A DNA stretch of 64,000 nt from contig NZ_KB849790.1 of the NCBI RefSeq assembly GCF_000369045.1, positions 310,001-374,000 of the forward strand, given 5' to 3'. Origin of the DNA: Acinetobacter pittii ATCC 19004 = CIP 70.29 (lineage in GTDB: Bacteria > Pseudomonadota > Gammaproteobacteria > Pseudomonadales > Moraxellaceae). Shown here piece after piece: positions 36,262 through 46,811 of this stretch (position 1 is the first letter of the stretch; every line of letters begins with the position of its first letter). Position numbers and translations under genes: made by a program. The notes beneath the pieces were generated by a model. It saw nothing but the letters and a program-made list of their open reading frames with translations, did not search any database and was not told where the DNA came from.

Positions 36262-36286
36262 AGCCATGACTTTGTCATGGCTTTCA
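36262..36286 (+). terminator. Terminator of the sulfur operon
   Basis: Perfect 9-bp arms AGCCATGAC and GTCATGGCT around TTT, with a short TT tail, 20 bases after the metI stop. Confidence 0.65.
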
Positions 36287-36334
36287 TGTAAAATCAGCGA
36301 CAATTTTTAATTTACACATTTGTGAGTGGTTTTC

Positions 36335-37426
36335 ATGGGTTTTAATTGCGGTATTGTTGGTCTGCCAAACGTAGGGAAATCTACCCTTTTCAATGCATTA
36401 ACGAAAGCAGCGATTGCAGCGGAAAACTTCCCTTTCTGTACCATTGAACCAAACACAGGTATTGTTCCTGTACCAGATCCACGTTTAGACAAACTTGCTG
36501 CGATTGTTAAACCACAGCGTATTTTGCCAACTACAATGGAATTTGTGGACATTGCAGGTCTTGTTGCTGGTGCATCAAAAGGTGAAGGCTTAGGTAACCA
36601 ATTCCTTGCTAACATTCGTGAAACTGATGCAATTGCACACGTTGTACGTTGTTTCGAAGACGAAAACGTGATTCACGTAAATGGTAAAATTGATCCGTTA
36701 GACGATATCGCAACCATCAATACTGAACTTGCGCTTGCCGATCTTGAAACTGTTGCTAAAGCAATTTTACGCTTAACTAAAGTTGCTAAAGGTGGTGACA
36801 AAGAAGCTGTAGCAACTAAAGCAGTTTTAGAAAAAATCCAACCATTACTTGACGAAGGTAAACCAGCGCGTGCAGCTGATTTATCTGATGACGAACGCAA
36901 ATTAGTGCGTGGCTTTGGTTTAATGACTTTAAAACCAACGATGTATATTGCAAACGTTGCAGAAGACGGTTTTGAAAACAACCCACACTTAGACGCAGTT
37001 AAAAAACTTGCGTCTGAAGAAAACGCAATTGTTGTTCCTCTTTGCAACCAAATCGAAGCTGAAATTTCATTATTAGAAGATGAAGATCGTGCTGAGTTTT
37101 TAGAAGCAATGGGCATGGAAGAACCAGGCTTAAATGTGGTTATTCGTGCAGGTTATGCGCTTTTAGGTTTACAGACTTATTTCACTGCTGGTGTACAAGA
37201 AGTTCGTGCATGGACAGTAAAAGTTGGCGCAACCGCTCCTCAAGCAGCTGGTGTGATTCATACTGACTTCGAAAAAGGCTTTATCCGTGCTGAAGTTGTT
37301 GCATACGATGACTTTGTACAATACAACGGTGAAAACGGCGCTAAAGAAGCTGGTAAATGGCGTTTAGAAGGTAAAACTTACGTTGTTCAAGATGGCGATG
37401 TAATGCACTTCCGTTTTAACGTATAA
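36335..37426 (+). CDS. ychF: Redox-regulated ATPase YchF (OLA1 family)
   Basis: A 363-residue conserved P-loop protein, the same length as E. coli YchF. The G1 motif is GLPNVGKST, and the usual NKxD is replaced by NVAE (in [10 protein letters not shown]), which makes the family prefer ATP. A C-terminal TGS domain ([19 protein letters not shown]) follows. It binds ribosomes and is linked to stress responses. I start at 36335 ([11 protein letters not shown]), preceded by GTG nine bases earlier in frame. It is a single gene with a strong terminator. Confidence 0.96.
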   Translation: MGFNCGIVGLPNVGKSTLFNALTKAAIAAENFPFCTIEPNTGIVPVPDPRLDKLAAIVKPQRILPTTMEFVDIAGLVAGASKGEGLGNQFLANIRETDAIAHVVRCFEDENVIHVNGKIDPLDDIATINTELALADLETVAKAILRLTKVAKGGDKEAVATKAVLEKIQPLLDEGKPARAADLSDDERKLVRGFGLMTLKPTMYIANVAEDGFENNPHLDAVKKLASEENAIVVPLCNQIEAEISLLEDEDRAEFLEAMGMEEPGLNVVIRAGYALLGLQTYFTAGVQEVRAWTVKVGATAPQAAGVIHTDFEKGFIRAEVVAYDDFVQYNGENGAKEAGKWRLEGKTYVVQDGDVMHFRFNV

Positions 37427-37435
37427 GTTAAAGCT

Positions 37436-37465
37436 AAAAAAGCCCCAATATGTTGGGGCTTTTTT
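37436..37465. terminator. Bidirectional terminator between ychF and Mpo1-like gene
   Basis: Arms AAAAAAGCCCCAA and TTGGGGCTTTTTT around TATG, between convergent genes. Confidence 0.92.
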
Positions 37466-37469
37466 ACAT

Positions 37470-37991
37470 TTAATGATTAACATCCATCGCCTCTCGTTTA
37501 CTGCGCGCCTCTTGTAAAATACGTGCATGCAAAGGCTTTCTAAAACCTAGCATAAATATAAATTCTGCCAATACAAATAACGGCCCTATCGCAAGTCCAA
37601 TCACATCATCAACAAAAGCCGGTTTTTTCTTTTCAAAATAATGTCCCACAAACTGAAAGACCCAACCGACAACAAAGAAGCCAATACTTGCTGCTAACCA
37701 TTCTCCTAAAGACAATTGAGCAATTTGGCTCGCCAGTGGATACACAGCAGCTAAAAGAACGAGCATGAGTAAGCCAAATACTTTATCTAAAATAAAATAA
37801 TAGATAGTACTAGCTGCAATCAGGACTATGGCTAAAGTCAGTTTAAAACTACCAATATCGACTCCAGCTCTTACGGTTAAACATAAAATTGAAAACACGA
37901 TCAGCGGAATACCAATATAATGCGTCAATATATTTTTATGATTTAAATGATAAGCCGCATATTTGCTAAGCTCTTGCTCCAGATTTGACAT
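37470..37991 (-). CDS. Mpo1-like protein (DUF962, YGL010w family)
   Basis: A 173-residue membrane protein with four predicted helices and the family signature YAAYHLNHKNILTHYIGIPL near the start. Yeast Mpo1 is an Fe(II)-dependent dioxygenase that shortens 2-hydroxy fatty acids, and the conserved histidines here (H15, H18, H24) and GHYFEKKKPAF near residue 115 match the family. The bacterial substrate is not established. It is convergent with ychF and ends in the shared terminator. Confidence 0.85.
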   Translation of the reverse strand: MSNLEQELSKYAAYHLNHKNILTHYIGIPLIVFSILCLTVRAGVDIGSFKLTLAIVLIAASTIYYFILDKVFGLLMLVLLAAVYPLASQIAQLSLGEWLAASIGFFVVGWVFQFVGHYFEKKKPAFVDDVIGLAIGPLFVLAEFIFMLGFRKPLHARILQEARSKREAMDVNH

Positions 37992-38071
37992 GAGTTATTC
38001 CCTATTCACTTACATATAGTCATACTGTACATATAAGGAAAACGTAAAGTTGTCAGCTATTTGACAAAGTA

Positions 38072-38791
38072 ATGAATTTTTTCATGGATGACCGAATATT
38101 GGACCTAATTTATATTAATCGACTAAAAGAAAACACATGGTTTAGTGTGCTTCCAGAAGCATTCCAAAACTTTATTTTAGAACATGGCAAACAAATCACC
38201 TTTGAGAAAAATAGCTATGTTTTCCATGCTCAAGATCTATTTGATGGCATTTATACTGTACTTGAAGGCTCAATTAGTTTGGGTTATGTCGACGTAAATG
38301 GTAATGAAGCACTTTCTGCAATTGCTGAGCCGATTATGTGGTTTGGTGAAATATCTTTAATTGATCATGAACCGCGCTCACATGATGCGATTGCCTTGAA
38401 AAAAAGCACAGTACTACATATTCCAGCGAAGCCTTTAAATGAGCTACTCAAGGACAATCCATATTATTGGTACTATTTTGCACGTTTAACCAGTCAAAAA
38501 CTCAGGTACGTTTTCTTAGAACAGATTGCTATCCAAACATGTAGTATTTCTCAAAGGCTGGCTCAGCGCCTTCTATTCATTTTAGAAGGATATGGGAATC
38601 ATATTCTTATTCAAGATCATCACATACATATTTCTCAAGAACAGTTGGCAAATATGCTGACTACATCTAGACAGACAATCAATCATGAGCTGAGCCTGCT
38701 CGAAAAACAGAAAATCATCAGAATTGCTTTTAGAAAAATTGAGATTCTAGATATTGAGAAATTGAAAGTAGTTGCTCAAGCGCAATCCTAA
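38072..38791 (+). CDS. Crp/Fnr family transcriptional regulator
   Basis: A 239-residue regulator with an N-terminal cyclic-nucleotide-binding-like domain (GKQITFEKNSYVFHAQDLFDG, GEISLIDHEPRSHDAIALKKS) and a C-terminal winged helix (HISQEQLANMLTTSRQTINHELSLLEKQKII). No Fnr-type cysteine cluster is present, so it is not an oxygen sensor of the Fnr kind; whether it binds cAMP is unknown. The start may be 38072 or the in-frame ATG at 38084; neither has a clear ribosome binding site. The likely target is not adjacent. Confidence 0.9.
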   Translation: MNFFMDDRILDLIYINRLKENTWFSVLPEAFQNFILEHGKQITFEKNSYVFHAQDLFDGIYTVLEGSISLGYVDVNGNEALSAIAEPIMWFGEISLIDHEPRSHDAIALKKSTVLHIPAKPLNELLKDNPYYWYYFARLTSQKLRYVFLEQIAIQTCSISQRLAQRLLFILEGYGNHILIQDHHIHISQEQLANMLTTSRQTINHELSLLEKQKIIRIAFRKIEILDIEKLKVVAQAQS

Positions 38792-38962
38792 TTTTGTAAA
38801 AGCGGCTAAATAATAAAAACTTAAAATTAAATTAAAAAAATAGATAACACTGCAAATCAAAACATTGTTCAAACTCTATTTCCACAAAATAAATGTGTTA
38901 AAGCAGATATTTTCACCCTACACTCAAGCTGAGCAATAATACTCAACAAGGCGCTGATTAAC

Positions 38963-39298
38963 ATGAAAAAATTATCAACAATTCTTACAGCAGGCGTATT
39001 GGCTATGTTAAGTGTTTCGGCATTTGCATGTCCAAAAGGAACTCAACTACAAGGCGGTACAGGACCGAATCACAAAGGTGGAAAATGTGTAGCGGTACAT
39101 GGAAAAGCTACCGCTCAAAAAGCCAAGAAAGAGGTAACTAAAACTAAACAGGATGTTAAAAAAGACTTAAGCACTCAAAAACATGATGCAATGACCAGCG
39201 CGACTCATGCTCAACATGAATCACAGCAAATGACTCATCAAATGAAACAAGATGCTGTGAAGACTGCAAACACCGCTAAAGCTGCCACAAAACCGTAA
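38963..39298 (+). CDS. Small secreted LEA-like protein, 111 aa
   Basis: A signal peptide (to about residue 22, SVSAFA) is followed by CPKGTQLQGGTGPNHKGGKC, which has two cysteines around a Gly-rich loop. The remainder, about 65 residues, is a hydrophilic Lys/Ala/Thr/His/Gln-rich stretch with repeating KAKKEV, KTKQDVKKDL and MKQDAVKTANTAKAA units. This resembles LEA/hydrophilin proteins, which are largely disordered and protect against drying. The C-terminal tail lacks hydrophobic residues. It is a single gene with its own terminator. I do not know an exact family, so the protective role is inference. Confidence 0.75.
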   Translation: MKKLSTILTAGVLAMLSVSAFACPKGTQLQGGTGPNHKGGKCVAVHGKATAQKAKKEVTKTKQDVKKDLSTQKHDAMTSATHAQHESQQMTHQMKQDAVKTANTAKAATKP

Positions 39299-39327
39299 TT
39301 CACATTCACTCATTATCGTTTAAAAGC

Positions 39328-39359
39328 AAAAAAAGCGAGATTGATCATCTCGCTTTTTT
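39328..39359. terminator. Bidirectional terminator after the LEA-like gene
   Basis: Arms AAAGCGAGAT and ATCTCGCTTT around TGATC, with A and T runs on opposite sides, between convergent genes. Confidence 0.9.
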
Positions 39360-39372
39360 ATATGTATAGGCT

Positions 39373-39843
39373 TTATTTAGGAGATGTGTTTCCTAAATTC
39401 GGGTTTTCAATCGCTTCCTTACACTGTTGTTTATCACGCTCATAATCTGCCTGTTTCTGAGCAACCGAACTATTATTTTCAAGCGTTTCGCGCGCCCATA
39501 CATCTAGACTCGTTAAAGCTTTACGGCAAAGCGCATATTTACCTTCAGTGACCGAATCTGTCATTTTCACATTGATACGCCAGTCTGTACTCAATTGGCG
39601 TAAAGGTTTACGAACTTTATCATCAATTTGGCTGAGTTGTTTTTCATAAACTAAATGCTCAACCGTGTTAATTAATGTCCATGCTTTTTGAGCATAAACA
39701 GTTGCATCATTGGTTAGTTTCGGTGCTGGCTTAATTTCTACTTTTTTTTCTGCACCTTGATTACCATTATCACAGCCCTGCAATGTAAAAATACCTGCAC
39801 TCATCATGGCGATATAAACTAAACGAATCTTTGCCTTGAACAT
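39373..39843 (-). CDS. Putative lipoprotein, 156 aa
   Basis: A signal peptide of the lipoprotein type with lipobox LQGC (cysteine near residue 24) precedes a mostly helical, charged domain with pairs of residues such as WTLINTVEHLVYEKQLSQI and CRKALTSLDVWARETL. No family is recognised. I start at 39843, which gives a compact signal peptide; an ATG at 39864 would add seven residues. It is convergent with the LEA-like gene and divergent from azlC. Its function is unknown. Confidence 0.8.
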   Translation of the reverse strand: MFKAKIRLVYIAMMSAGIFTLQGCDNGNQGAEKKVEIKPAPKLTNDATVYAQKAWTLINTVEHLVYEKQLSQIDDKVRKPLRQLSTDWRINVKMTDSVTEGKYALCRKALTSLDVWARETLENNSSVAQKQADYERDKQQCKEAIENPNLGNTSPK

Positions 39844-39946
39844 ATCAAACTGCCGATTAAACATTTCGGCACTATGCTATTAAATTCGGCTACAATACTC
39901 AATCTTTCAAGTATTTTTATCATTTGGTTTATTGCCAAGGTGTATT

Positions 39947-40687
39947 GTGTCCGAACAACAATTGATGCCTGCCCAAACAGCAACTTTTTGGCAAGGCGCC
40001 AAAGATAGCCAAGCTATCGTACTCACTTATTTACCCGTTTCTTTTGCCTTTGGCGTTTCTGCATCTCAGTTTGGTTTTACACCATGGGAAGCTTTTTTTC
40101 TATCTTGTTCAATGTATGCCGGCGCTAGCCAATTTTTGGTTGTCGCGCTTTTGGCTAGCGGTTCATCCATCTGGCTAACAGCATTAACAGTTATTGCACT
40201 AGATATTCGCCATGTCCTTTATGGACCTGCTCTATACAACCTGATTCCAAACAAATTAAATCTTAAGAAAACTGCAGTATGGGCTTGGGGCTTAACCGAT
40301 GAAGTTTTTGCCAGTGGAATGATCCAACTTTCACAGCGCAGACAACAATGGTCCGAGTCTTGGATGCTTGGCTTAAGCCTATTTAGTTGGATGGCTTGGG
40401 CAAGTGGCTCTTTGTTAGGTGGATTATTTGCCGATCAAGTTGCTCATTTGCCAAAGTTTTTACAAGCAGCTTTAGACTTCTTATTACCTGCTTTATTTTT
40501 AAGTTTTTTATTAGCGGCCTTTGAGCGAAAGCATAGCCTTGTTGTTGCTGTATCATTATTGGTTTCAGCCTTGGCTTGTTATTGGATTAACTTATCAGCT
40601 GCTATTTTTATTGGTATTTTTTCAGGCATTTTAGCTGGTCTATTTAAACATTATGTGCTGAAACAACATGATGAGGTTGAGGCTTAA
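39947..40687 (+). CDS. azlC: AzlC family branched-chain amino acid exporter subunit
   Basis: A 246-residue membrane protein of the AzlC family, which works with the small AzlD partner to export branched-chain amino acids such as valine or the analogue azaleucine. Characteristic segments are LPVSFAFGVSASQFGFTP and SMYAGASQFLVVALLASG. I favour the GTG start at 39947 because AAGG lies six bases upstream; an ATG at 39965 is the other option. The azlD gene begins one base after its stop. Confidence 0.92.
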   Translation: MSEQQLMPAQTATFWQGAKDSQAIVLTYLPVSFAFGVSASQFGFTPWEAFFLSCSMYAGASQFLVVALLASGSSIWLTALTVIALDIRHVLYGPALYNLIPNKLNLKKTAVWAWGLTDEVFASGMIQLSQRRQQWSESWMLGLSLFSWMAWASGSLLGGLFADQVAHLPKFLQAALDFLLPALFLSFLLAAFERKHSLVVAVSLLVSALACYWINLSAAIFIGIFSGILAGLFKHYVLKQHDEVEA

Positions 40688-40688
40688 T

Positions 40689-41030
40689 ATGAACCTAGAA
40701 ATTATTTTGGTCGGCATTATTGTAGGCATAGCCAATTTTGCTTCACGCTTTGGACCTTTTTTCGTAATACAAAAACTACAGGGCAACCAACAAAGACGCG
40801 GCTCAATCTGGATCAAAATTGCTTTGGGAAGTATTGGAATATCTGCAATTAGTGCCATGCTTGTAGTTGCTACCCTTCCACCTCTCCTTGAAACTCCCAA
40901 TAAGAGTTTCGCAATGCTTATCGGTTTTTTAGTTTTAGCAGGTCTTTATTTTAAATTTAAGAAAATCGTACCAGCAACTTTAACTGCCGCAATTGTTTAT
41001 GGTCTGATCTATACTTATTTACCTTTATAA
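40689..41030 (+). CDS. azlD: AzlD family membrane protein
   Basis: A 113-residue protein with four membrane helices, the partner of AzlC in branched-chain amino acid export. It starts one base after azlC ends, with TTGAGG upstream. FASRFGPFFVIQKLQGN and VVATLPPLLE are typical of the AzlD family. No terminator is clear. Confidence 0.9.
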   Translation: MNLEIILVGIIVGIANFASRFGPFFVIQKLQGNQQRRGSIWIKIALGSIGISAISAMLVVATLPPLLETPNKSFAMLIGFLVLAGLYFKFKKIVPATLTAAIVYGLIYTYLPL

Positions 41031-41161
41031 ATAGATAAACTTATCTTCCTTATATAAAATAAAATCTGGCCAGAGGCGTTTAAGATTGAAACTTCTGGCT
41101 TGGAAAATTTAATTTTTGAATTGATTAAAAAGATAACCTTAGCTACTTAATAGAGATAAAA

Positions 41162-41551
41162 ATGTCACAAGTTAAAATTTATGCAAATGAACAAACCATT
41201 ATGCAGTACCGAGAATTACTTTCTCATGCAATCCATCAGGCGCTTATTGAAGAATTGAAATATCCTGTTGAGAAAAGATTTCAACGTTTTATTAGCCTTA
41301 AACCAGAAAATTTCATTTACCCTTCTGACAGAAGCCAGCATTACATTATTATTGAACTTTCAATGTTTGCAGGCCGCAGTGCAGCCACTAAAAAGCAGCT
41401 TATCCAAACCTTATTTCGTAATATTCAAGAACAATGTAGAATTTCTCCACAAGACATTGAAATTACTATTTTTGAAACACCTAAAGAAAATTGGGGCATC
41501 CGTGGTAAAAATGCGGATGAATTGCTTTTAAACTATCAGGTTAATATCTAA
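41162..41551 (+). CDS. Tautomerase family protein lacking the N-terminal proline
   Basis: A 129-residue protein of the 4-oxalocrotonate tautomerase superfamily, long form (Tautomerase_2 type). The fold is indicated by the β-α-β halves with EKRFQRFISLKPENFIYP and FAGRSAATKKQLIQTLFRNIQEQC, and the C-terminal ENWGIRGKNADE, which is typical. In active members the catalytic residue is the proline exposed after removal of the start methionine; here the second residue is serine (MSQVKIYAN). It may therefore be inactive, use another residue, or have a misplaced start. GAG precedes the ATG. Confidence 0.8.
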   Translation: MSQVKIYANEQTIMQYRELLSHAIHQALIEELKYPVEKRFQRFISLKPENFIYPSDRSQHYIIIELSMFAGRSAATKKQLIQTLFRNIQEQCRISPQDIEITIFETPKENWGIRGKNADELLLNYQVNI

Positions 41552-41663
41552 AAACCACTTTTTTTAATTGTCCGACAAAATTACTTTTTTTATGCATGAT
41601 AAGGCTTAACTCCACCATAAGTTCTGCTATGCTTAAAAAAATAATTTTGTCAGGATGATTCGC

Positions 41664-42872
41664 ATGAGCGTGACACTCGGTACCCCACTTCAATCTTCTG
41701 CATTTAAAGTTTTATTGTTAGGTTCAGGAGAGCTTGGCAAAGAAGTTGTAATTTCCTTACAACGCCTTGGTGTAGAAGTACATGCAGCCGACCGTTATGA
41801 TCATGCACCAGCAATGCAAGTTGCACATTTTTCTTATGTGTTAAACATGGCAGATCCTGCCCAATTAAAACAACTCATCGAGAAAATTAAGCCAAATTTA
41901 ATTGTTCCAGAAATTGAAGCAATTGCGACAGAGGTTTTATTTGAAATTGAAGCGAGCAAAGTAGCAACTGTCATCCCTTCTGCTAAAGCTGTAAACCTCA
42001 CAATGAACCGTGAAGGCATCCGCCGTCTTGCGGCTGAAGAACTTGGCCTACCTACTTCTGCTTATCGTTTTGCTGATACGCTCGAAAGCTTTCGCGCCGC
42101 TTGCGATGACATCGGTTATCCAAACTTTGTAAAACCGGTCATGTCTTCTTCAGGTAAAGGTCAGTCTCGTGTAAAAAGTTTCGATGAAGTCGATGCTGCA
42201 TGGGAATATGCAATGCAAGGTGGCCGTGTTAACCAAGGTACGGTCATTATTGAATCTCAAATTGATTTTGATTTTGAAATTACATTACTTACCGTTCGCG
42301 CTAAAAACCCTGAAACTGGTGAAATTGAAACTCATTACTGTGACCCAATTGGTCACCGCCAAGATGCCGGTGATTATGTAGAAAGCTGGCAACCTCAACC
42401 AATGACGGCGGCGGCACTCGAAGAAGCAAAACGTATTGCAAATAAAGTGACAACTGCACTTGGTGGCTGTGGTATTTTTGGTGTAGAACTGTTTATTAAA
42501 GGTGACAAGGTTTGGTTTAGTGAAGTCTCACCTCGCCCACACGATACAGGACTCGTAACTTTAGCATCTCAGTTTCAAAGTGAATTTGAACTGCATGCAC
42601 GTGCAATTTTAGGTTTACCTGTAAACACAGCACGCCACAGTGTTGCAGCAAGTGCAGTAATTTATGCTGGAGTTGATGCCAGCAATTTAAGTTATAGCAA
42701 TCTCAATGTAGCTTTAACACACCCAGACACCGATTTACGCCTGTTTGGCAAACCAGAAGGTTTCAAACGTCGTCGTATGGGTGTAGCAACCGCTCGTGCT
42801 GAAAATACTGATCTTGCTCGTACTTTAGCGAAAGAAACCGCTGATCAAGTAAGCGTTCAAACAAACTCATAA
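41664..42872 (+). CDS. purT: Formate-dependent phosphoribosylglycinamide formyltransferase PurT
   Basis: PurT uses ATP and formate to formylate GAR in purine synthesis, an alternative to PurN. The 402-residue protein has the ATP-grasp layout: [42 protein letters not shown], and [19 protein letters not shown]. The start at 41664 ([11 protein letters not shown]) follows AGGATG; ATG 41655 is three codons earlier. It is 27 bp before glnD on the same strand, so the two may be co-transcribed. Confidence 0.95.
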   Translation: MSVTLGTPLQSSAFKVLLLGSGELGKEVVISLQRLGVEVHAADRYDHAPAMQVAHFSYVLNMADPAQLKQLIEKIKPNLIVPEIEAIATEVLFEIEASKVATVIPSAKAVNLTMNREGIRRLAAEELGLPTSAYRFADTLESFRAACDDIGYPNFVKPVMSSSGKGQSRVKSFDEVDAAWEYAMQGGRVNQGTVIIESQIDFDFEITLLTVRAKNPETGEIETHYCDPIGHRQDAGDYVESWQPQPMTAAALEEAKRIANKVTTALGGCGIFGVELFIKGDKVWFSEVSPRPHDTGLVTLASQFQSEFELHARAILGLPVNTARHSVAASAVIYAGVDASNLSYSNLNVALTHPDTDLRLFGKPEGFKRRRMGVATARAENTDLARTLAKETADQVSVQTNS

Positions 42873-42899
42873 TTTTTACTTATTGGTAGACCCATTTTC

Positions 42900-45563
42900 A
42901 TGATCAATATATCGCCATTGTTGAACTATGTCTCAAGTCATCATGATATTAAAGCCATTAATCAATGGCGAACGGATGTAGAAAAGCAGTTGCAAGATTC
43001 ATATGAAAATGGACAATCTATTCGTGAAATCATTAAAGCCCGTTCAGATTTAGTAGATGAAGCACTGATCTTTTTATGGAAACATGCTGAACTCAATCAG
43101 ACAGAACTGGGCCTTTTTGCTGTAGGTGGTTATGGGCGCCGTGAAATGTTGCCCTATTCCGACGTCGATATCATGATCCTATCGGAGCATGAAATTAACG
43201 AAGAAAACGAAAAACGTATCTCTACATTTATTTCTTCTTTATGGGACGTTGGCAATTTCAAACCCGGCATTAGTGTTCGCACTATTCAAAGCTGTGTTGA
43301 ACAGGCCGCTACCGATTTAACCGTTGCGACAACTTTAATTGAGGCGCGGTTAATTACTGGCAATAGTCAGCTTGCGAAGTGGCCTCGCCGTATTGTTTCA
43401 CAGACATGGACTGACAAAACATTCTATGACGCAAAAATGGCCGAACAAGCCAAGCGTTACCATCAACACAACAATACTGAAAGTAATTTAGAACCCGACA
43501 TTAAAAACGCACCGGGCGGTATTCGTGACATTAACCAAATTGGCTGGATTGCTAAACGTCACTTTCGCGTAAACCGTATTTATGACTTAGTGCATTTAGG
43601 TTTCATTTCAGAGTTTGAATTGGCAGTTTTAGAAGAAGCTGAAAGTTTTCTTTGGGAAATTCGACATCATTTACACCGTTTAGCTAAACGGGATGAAAAC
43701 CGTTTACTCTTTGACCACCAAAGGGAAATTGCCGCCAAATTTGGATATGTGCGTCAAGAAGGCCAACCTGTAAATTATGGTGTTGAGCAGTTCATGAAAC
43801 GCTACTACCGTACGGCGCAACAGGTTTCAACACTCAATGAAATGTTGCTGGCATATTTTAGCGAGTCAGTGATTACTCCTCGACTCCCCAACTATGAACG
43901 CAAAATTGAAGTTGTTAACGATCACTTTAAAATTGTCGATAATAAACTTGCCGTACAACATCATAAAATATTCGCAGAGCATCCAAGCGCGATTTTAGAG
44001 TTGTTCTATATTTTAGCCAATCGACCAGATATTGAAGGAATTCGCGCTCGGACTTTACGCTTACTTATTCTTGCTGCGAAACGAATCAACCGAAGTTATC
44101 GTGATAATCCAGAACATCAAGCACTGTTTATGTCGATTATTCGCTCACCATATCGTTTATACGATACCTTGGTTGCGATGAAACGATATGGTGTTTTAGG
44201 AAACTATATTCCTGCTTTTGGCCAAATTATGGGCCTTATGCAATATGACCTATTCCATATCTATACGGTCGATGCTCATACATTATTATTACTGCGTAAT
44301 TTAAATCGTTTTAGAGAACCAGAATTTGCCAAAGAATTCCCTGTAGTAAGTTCAGTTTTCCAACGTCTTGCCCGTCAAGATATTGTCTTTATTGCTGCTT
44401 TATTCCATGACATCGCAAAAGGACGCGGTGGTGATCATAGCGAACTTGGCGCAGAAGACGCAATTGAGTTTGGCCGTGCACATGGCTTTACAGAGCGTGA
44501 ATGTAAATTAATTGCATGGCTTATTCAAAACCATTTGCTCATGTCCTTGACCGCTCAGAAAAAAGATATTTCTGATCCTGATGTCGTGAAAGATTTTGCA
44601 GAAAAACTGGGCGATATGGAGCATCTTGATTATCTATATACCTTAACGGTTGCCGATATTAACGCGACAAATCCAAAACTATGGAACACATGGCGCGCTT
44701 CTCTCATGCGTCAACTTTATACGCACGCTCGTGATGTAATCCGTACAGGTTTAGGCCGTCCTGTTGACTACCAAATGCTGATTGAAGACACCAAGTTTGC
44801 AGCAAGTGAATTGCTGGTAAATAACTTCGCATTGGCAGATGTCGAAAAAGTTTGGCAAGAACTTGGTGATGAATACTTCATTAAAGAATCGGCAGATGAA
44901 ATTGCATGGCACACACAAGCGATTTTAAAACACGGCGATAATCCGGAGCCATTAGTGCTCTTGCGTGCTCACCGTAAAGCAGCTCAAGATGCAGTGCAAA
45001 TCTTTATTTATACACGCGATCAACCTAATCTGTTTGCCACCACTGTTGCCGTTTTAGACCGAATGAACTTAGACGTTCAGGATGCAAAAATTATCACGGC
45101 AAGTACAGCATTTAGCTTAGACACTTATGTTGTACTTGATCGTTTCGGGACATTGCTTACCGACCCAGAACGTGAAGAAACCGTTAAAAATGCATTAGTG
45201 AAAGCCCTTAGTCAACCAGACCAATATCCGGGACTCATGCAACGTCGCATTCCACGTCAATTACGTCACTTCGATATTGAAAATACAGTCGACGTAACAT
45301 TAAATGAAGCCTTACAGCAAAATATGGTCGAAATTTCAACACTCGATCACCCCGGCCTACTTGCACGCGTGGGTGGTTTATTTATGATGCAAGGTTTAGA
45401 CATCCATTCAGCCCGAATCGCAACTTTAGGTGAACGTGCCGAAGATATTTTCTTTGTCACCAAAAAAGATGGGAAACCGCTGAATAACGAAGAGGTCAAA
45501 CTCTTCTCGGAAAAACTGAAAGCTGCATTAGATGAAGCATCTAATCAAATTTGTCAGCACTGA
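42900..45563 (+). CDS. glnD: [Protein-PII] uridylyltransferase / uridylyl-removing enzyme GlnD
   Basis: An 887-residue bifunctional enzyme that senses glutamine and adds or removes UMP on PII proteins, thereby setting NtrBC and glutamine synthetase activity. The nucleotidyltransferase motif is [19 protein letters not shown] near residue 77, the HD-type hydrolase [16 protein letters not shown] near residue 500, and two ACT domains end the protein ([20 protein letters not shown] and [20 protein letters not shown]). Length is normal. It is followed by dapC, a common arrangement in this group. Confidence 0.96.
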   Translation: MINISPLLNYVSSHHDIKAINQWRTDVEKQLQDSYENGQSIREIIKARSDLVDEALIFLWKHAELNQTELGLFAVGGYGRREMLPYSDVDIMILSEHEINEENEKRISTFISSLWDVGNFKPGISVRTIQSCVEQAATDLTVATTLIEARLITGNSQLAKWPRRIVSQTWTDKTFYDAKMAEQAKRYHQHNNTESNLEPDIKNAPGGIRDINQIGWIAKRHFRVNRIYDLVHLGFISEFELAVLEEAESFLWEIRHHLHRLAKRDENRLLFDHQREIAAKFGYVRQEGQPVNYGVEQFMKRYYRTAQQVSTLNEMLLAYFSESVITPRLPNYERKIEVVNDHFKIVDNKLAVQHHKIFAEHPSAILELFYILANRPDIEGIRARTLRLLILAAKRINRSYRDNPEHQALFMSIIRSPYRLYDTLVAMKRYGVLGNYIPAFGQIMGLMQYDLFHIYTVDAHTLLLLRNLNRFREPEFAKEFPVVSSVFQRLARQDIVFIAALFHDIAKGRGGDHSELGAEDAIEFGRAHGFTERECKLIAWLIQNHLLMSLTAQKKDISDPDVVKDFAEKLGDMEHLDYLYTLTVADINATNPKLWNTWRASLMRQLYTHARDVIRTGLGRPVDYQMLIEDTKFAASELLVNNFALADVEKVWQELGDEYFIKESADEIAWHTQAILKHGDNPEPLVLLRAHRKAAQDAVQIFIYTRDQPNLFATTVAVLDRMNLDVQDAKIITASTAFSLDTYVVLDRFGTLLTDPEREETVKNALVKALSQPDQYPGLMQRRIPRQLRHFDIENTVDVTLNEALQQNMVEISTLDHPGLLARVGGLFMMQGLDIHSARIATLGERAEDIFFVTKKDGKPLNNEEVKLFSEKLKAALDEASNQICQH

Positions 45564-45588
45564 AACTCAACTACTTGGTAACTGTTTA

Positions 45589-46758
45589 ATGAACTCTAGC
45601 TTGTCGTTATTACACCCGTACCCATTTGAAAAGTTAAACCAACTTTTTAAGGATACTACTCCTGCTAACCTTCCCTTGATTCCTCTATCAATTGGCGAAC
45701 CTAAGCATCCAGCACCAGAGTTTGTTAAACAGGCTATTATTGATAACTTTAACCATTTATCAACTTATCCAAACAGCAAAGGCTTACCTGAGCTTCGCCA
45801 AAGCATTGCAGATTGGTTAACTAAGCGCTTTAAACTTAACAGCATTAGCGCTGAAAACCACATTTTGCCCGTCTCTGGTACACGTGAAGGGATTTTCTCT
45901 TTTGTACAGGCATTAATTAATCGTGAAGATGCACCTTATGTGGTGATGCCGAACCCATTTTATCAAATTTATGAAGGTGCGGCTTTACTTGCAGGTGCAA
46001 AGCCATACTTCATTAATTGCACAGAAGAAAATGGCTATTTAGGCGACTTTGATGCTGTACCAGCCGAAGTTTGGGAAAAGACAGCCCTTCTTTTTGTATG
46101 TACACCGGGTAACCCAACAGGTACTGTGCTTTCTAAAGAACAATTTAAAAAGCTAATTGCCTTATCTGATCAATATAATTTCGTTATTGCTTCTGATGAA
46201 TGCTATTCAGAGCTTTGGTTTGACCAAGCACCTACTGGTCTATTAGAAGTTTGTGCTGAGCTTGGACGTGATGACTACAAAAACTGTATCGTATTTCATT
46301 CACTTTCAAAGCGTTCAAACTTACCGGGTTTGCGCTCAGGTTTTGTAGCGGGTGATGCCGATCTGTTAAAGCCATATTTGCAATACCGCACCTATCACGG
46401 CGCTGCAATGCCAGTACAACACCAGCTTGCTTCAATCGCAGCGTGGAACGATGAAAACCATGTTGAAGAAAACCGTAAGCAATATCGTGCAAAGTTTGAT
46501 TTATTCCAATCTGAGCTAGGTCATCTCCTCCCATTACAAAAACCTGATGCCGGTTTTTATTACTGGTTAAAAGTCGATAATGATGAAACTTTTGCCAAGA
46601 TGCTGATGGAAAAAGCACACATTAAAGTTTTACCGGGTCGTTATCTATCTCGTGATACCGAACAAGGTAACCCTGGTGCCAATCATGTGCGTATGGCTTT
46701 AGTAGCAGATTTGGCACAATGTGAAGAAGTTGTTAAACGTTTAAAAGCGATTCTTTAA
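45589..46758 (+). CDS. dapC: Succinyldiaminopimelate transaminase DapC
   Basis: A 389-residue fold-type I PLP aminotransferase in lysine and diaminopimelate synthesis, converting N-succinyl-2-amino-6-ketopimelate. The PLP lysine is in VFHSLSKRSNLPGLRSGF, with CTPGNPTGTVLS and IASDECYSELWF as the other cofactor contacts. I start at 45589 (MNSSLSLLHPYP), 26 bp after glnD; its ribosome binding site is weak. The placement after glnD supports DapC over other class I transaminases. It ends in a strong hairpin. Confidence 0.92.
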   Translation: MNSSLSLLHPYPFEKLNQLFKDTTPANLPLIPLSIGEPKHPAPEFVKQAIIDNFNHLSTYPNSKGLPELRQSIADWLTKRFKLNSISAENHILPVSGTREGIFSFVQALINREDAPYVVMPNPFYQIYEGAALLAGAKPYFINCTEENGYLGDFDAVPAEVWEKTALLFVCTPGNPTGTVLSKEQFKKLIALSDQYNFVIASDECYSELWFDQAPTGLLEVCAELGRDDYKNCIVFHSLSKRSNLPGLRSGFVAGDADLLKPYLQYRTYHGAAMPVQHQLASIAAWNDENHVEENRKQYRAKFDLFQSELGHLLPLQKPDAGFYYWLKVDNDETFAKMLMEKAHIKVLPGRYLSRDTEQGNPGANHVRMALVADLAQCEEVVKRLKAIL

Positions 46759-46771
46759 ACCCAGCAAAATT

Positions 46772-46803
46772 GCATAGCCTTCATTTTGTTTAGAAGGCTA
46801 TGC
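46772..46803. terminator. Hairpin between dapC and LysE genes
   Basis: Perfect 11-bp arms GCATAGCCTTC and GAAGGCTATGC lie between two convergent genes. The T run is weak on the plus strand; the minus strand is followed by AATTTTG. Confidence 0.7.
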
Positions 46804-46811
46804 GATCTGCT

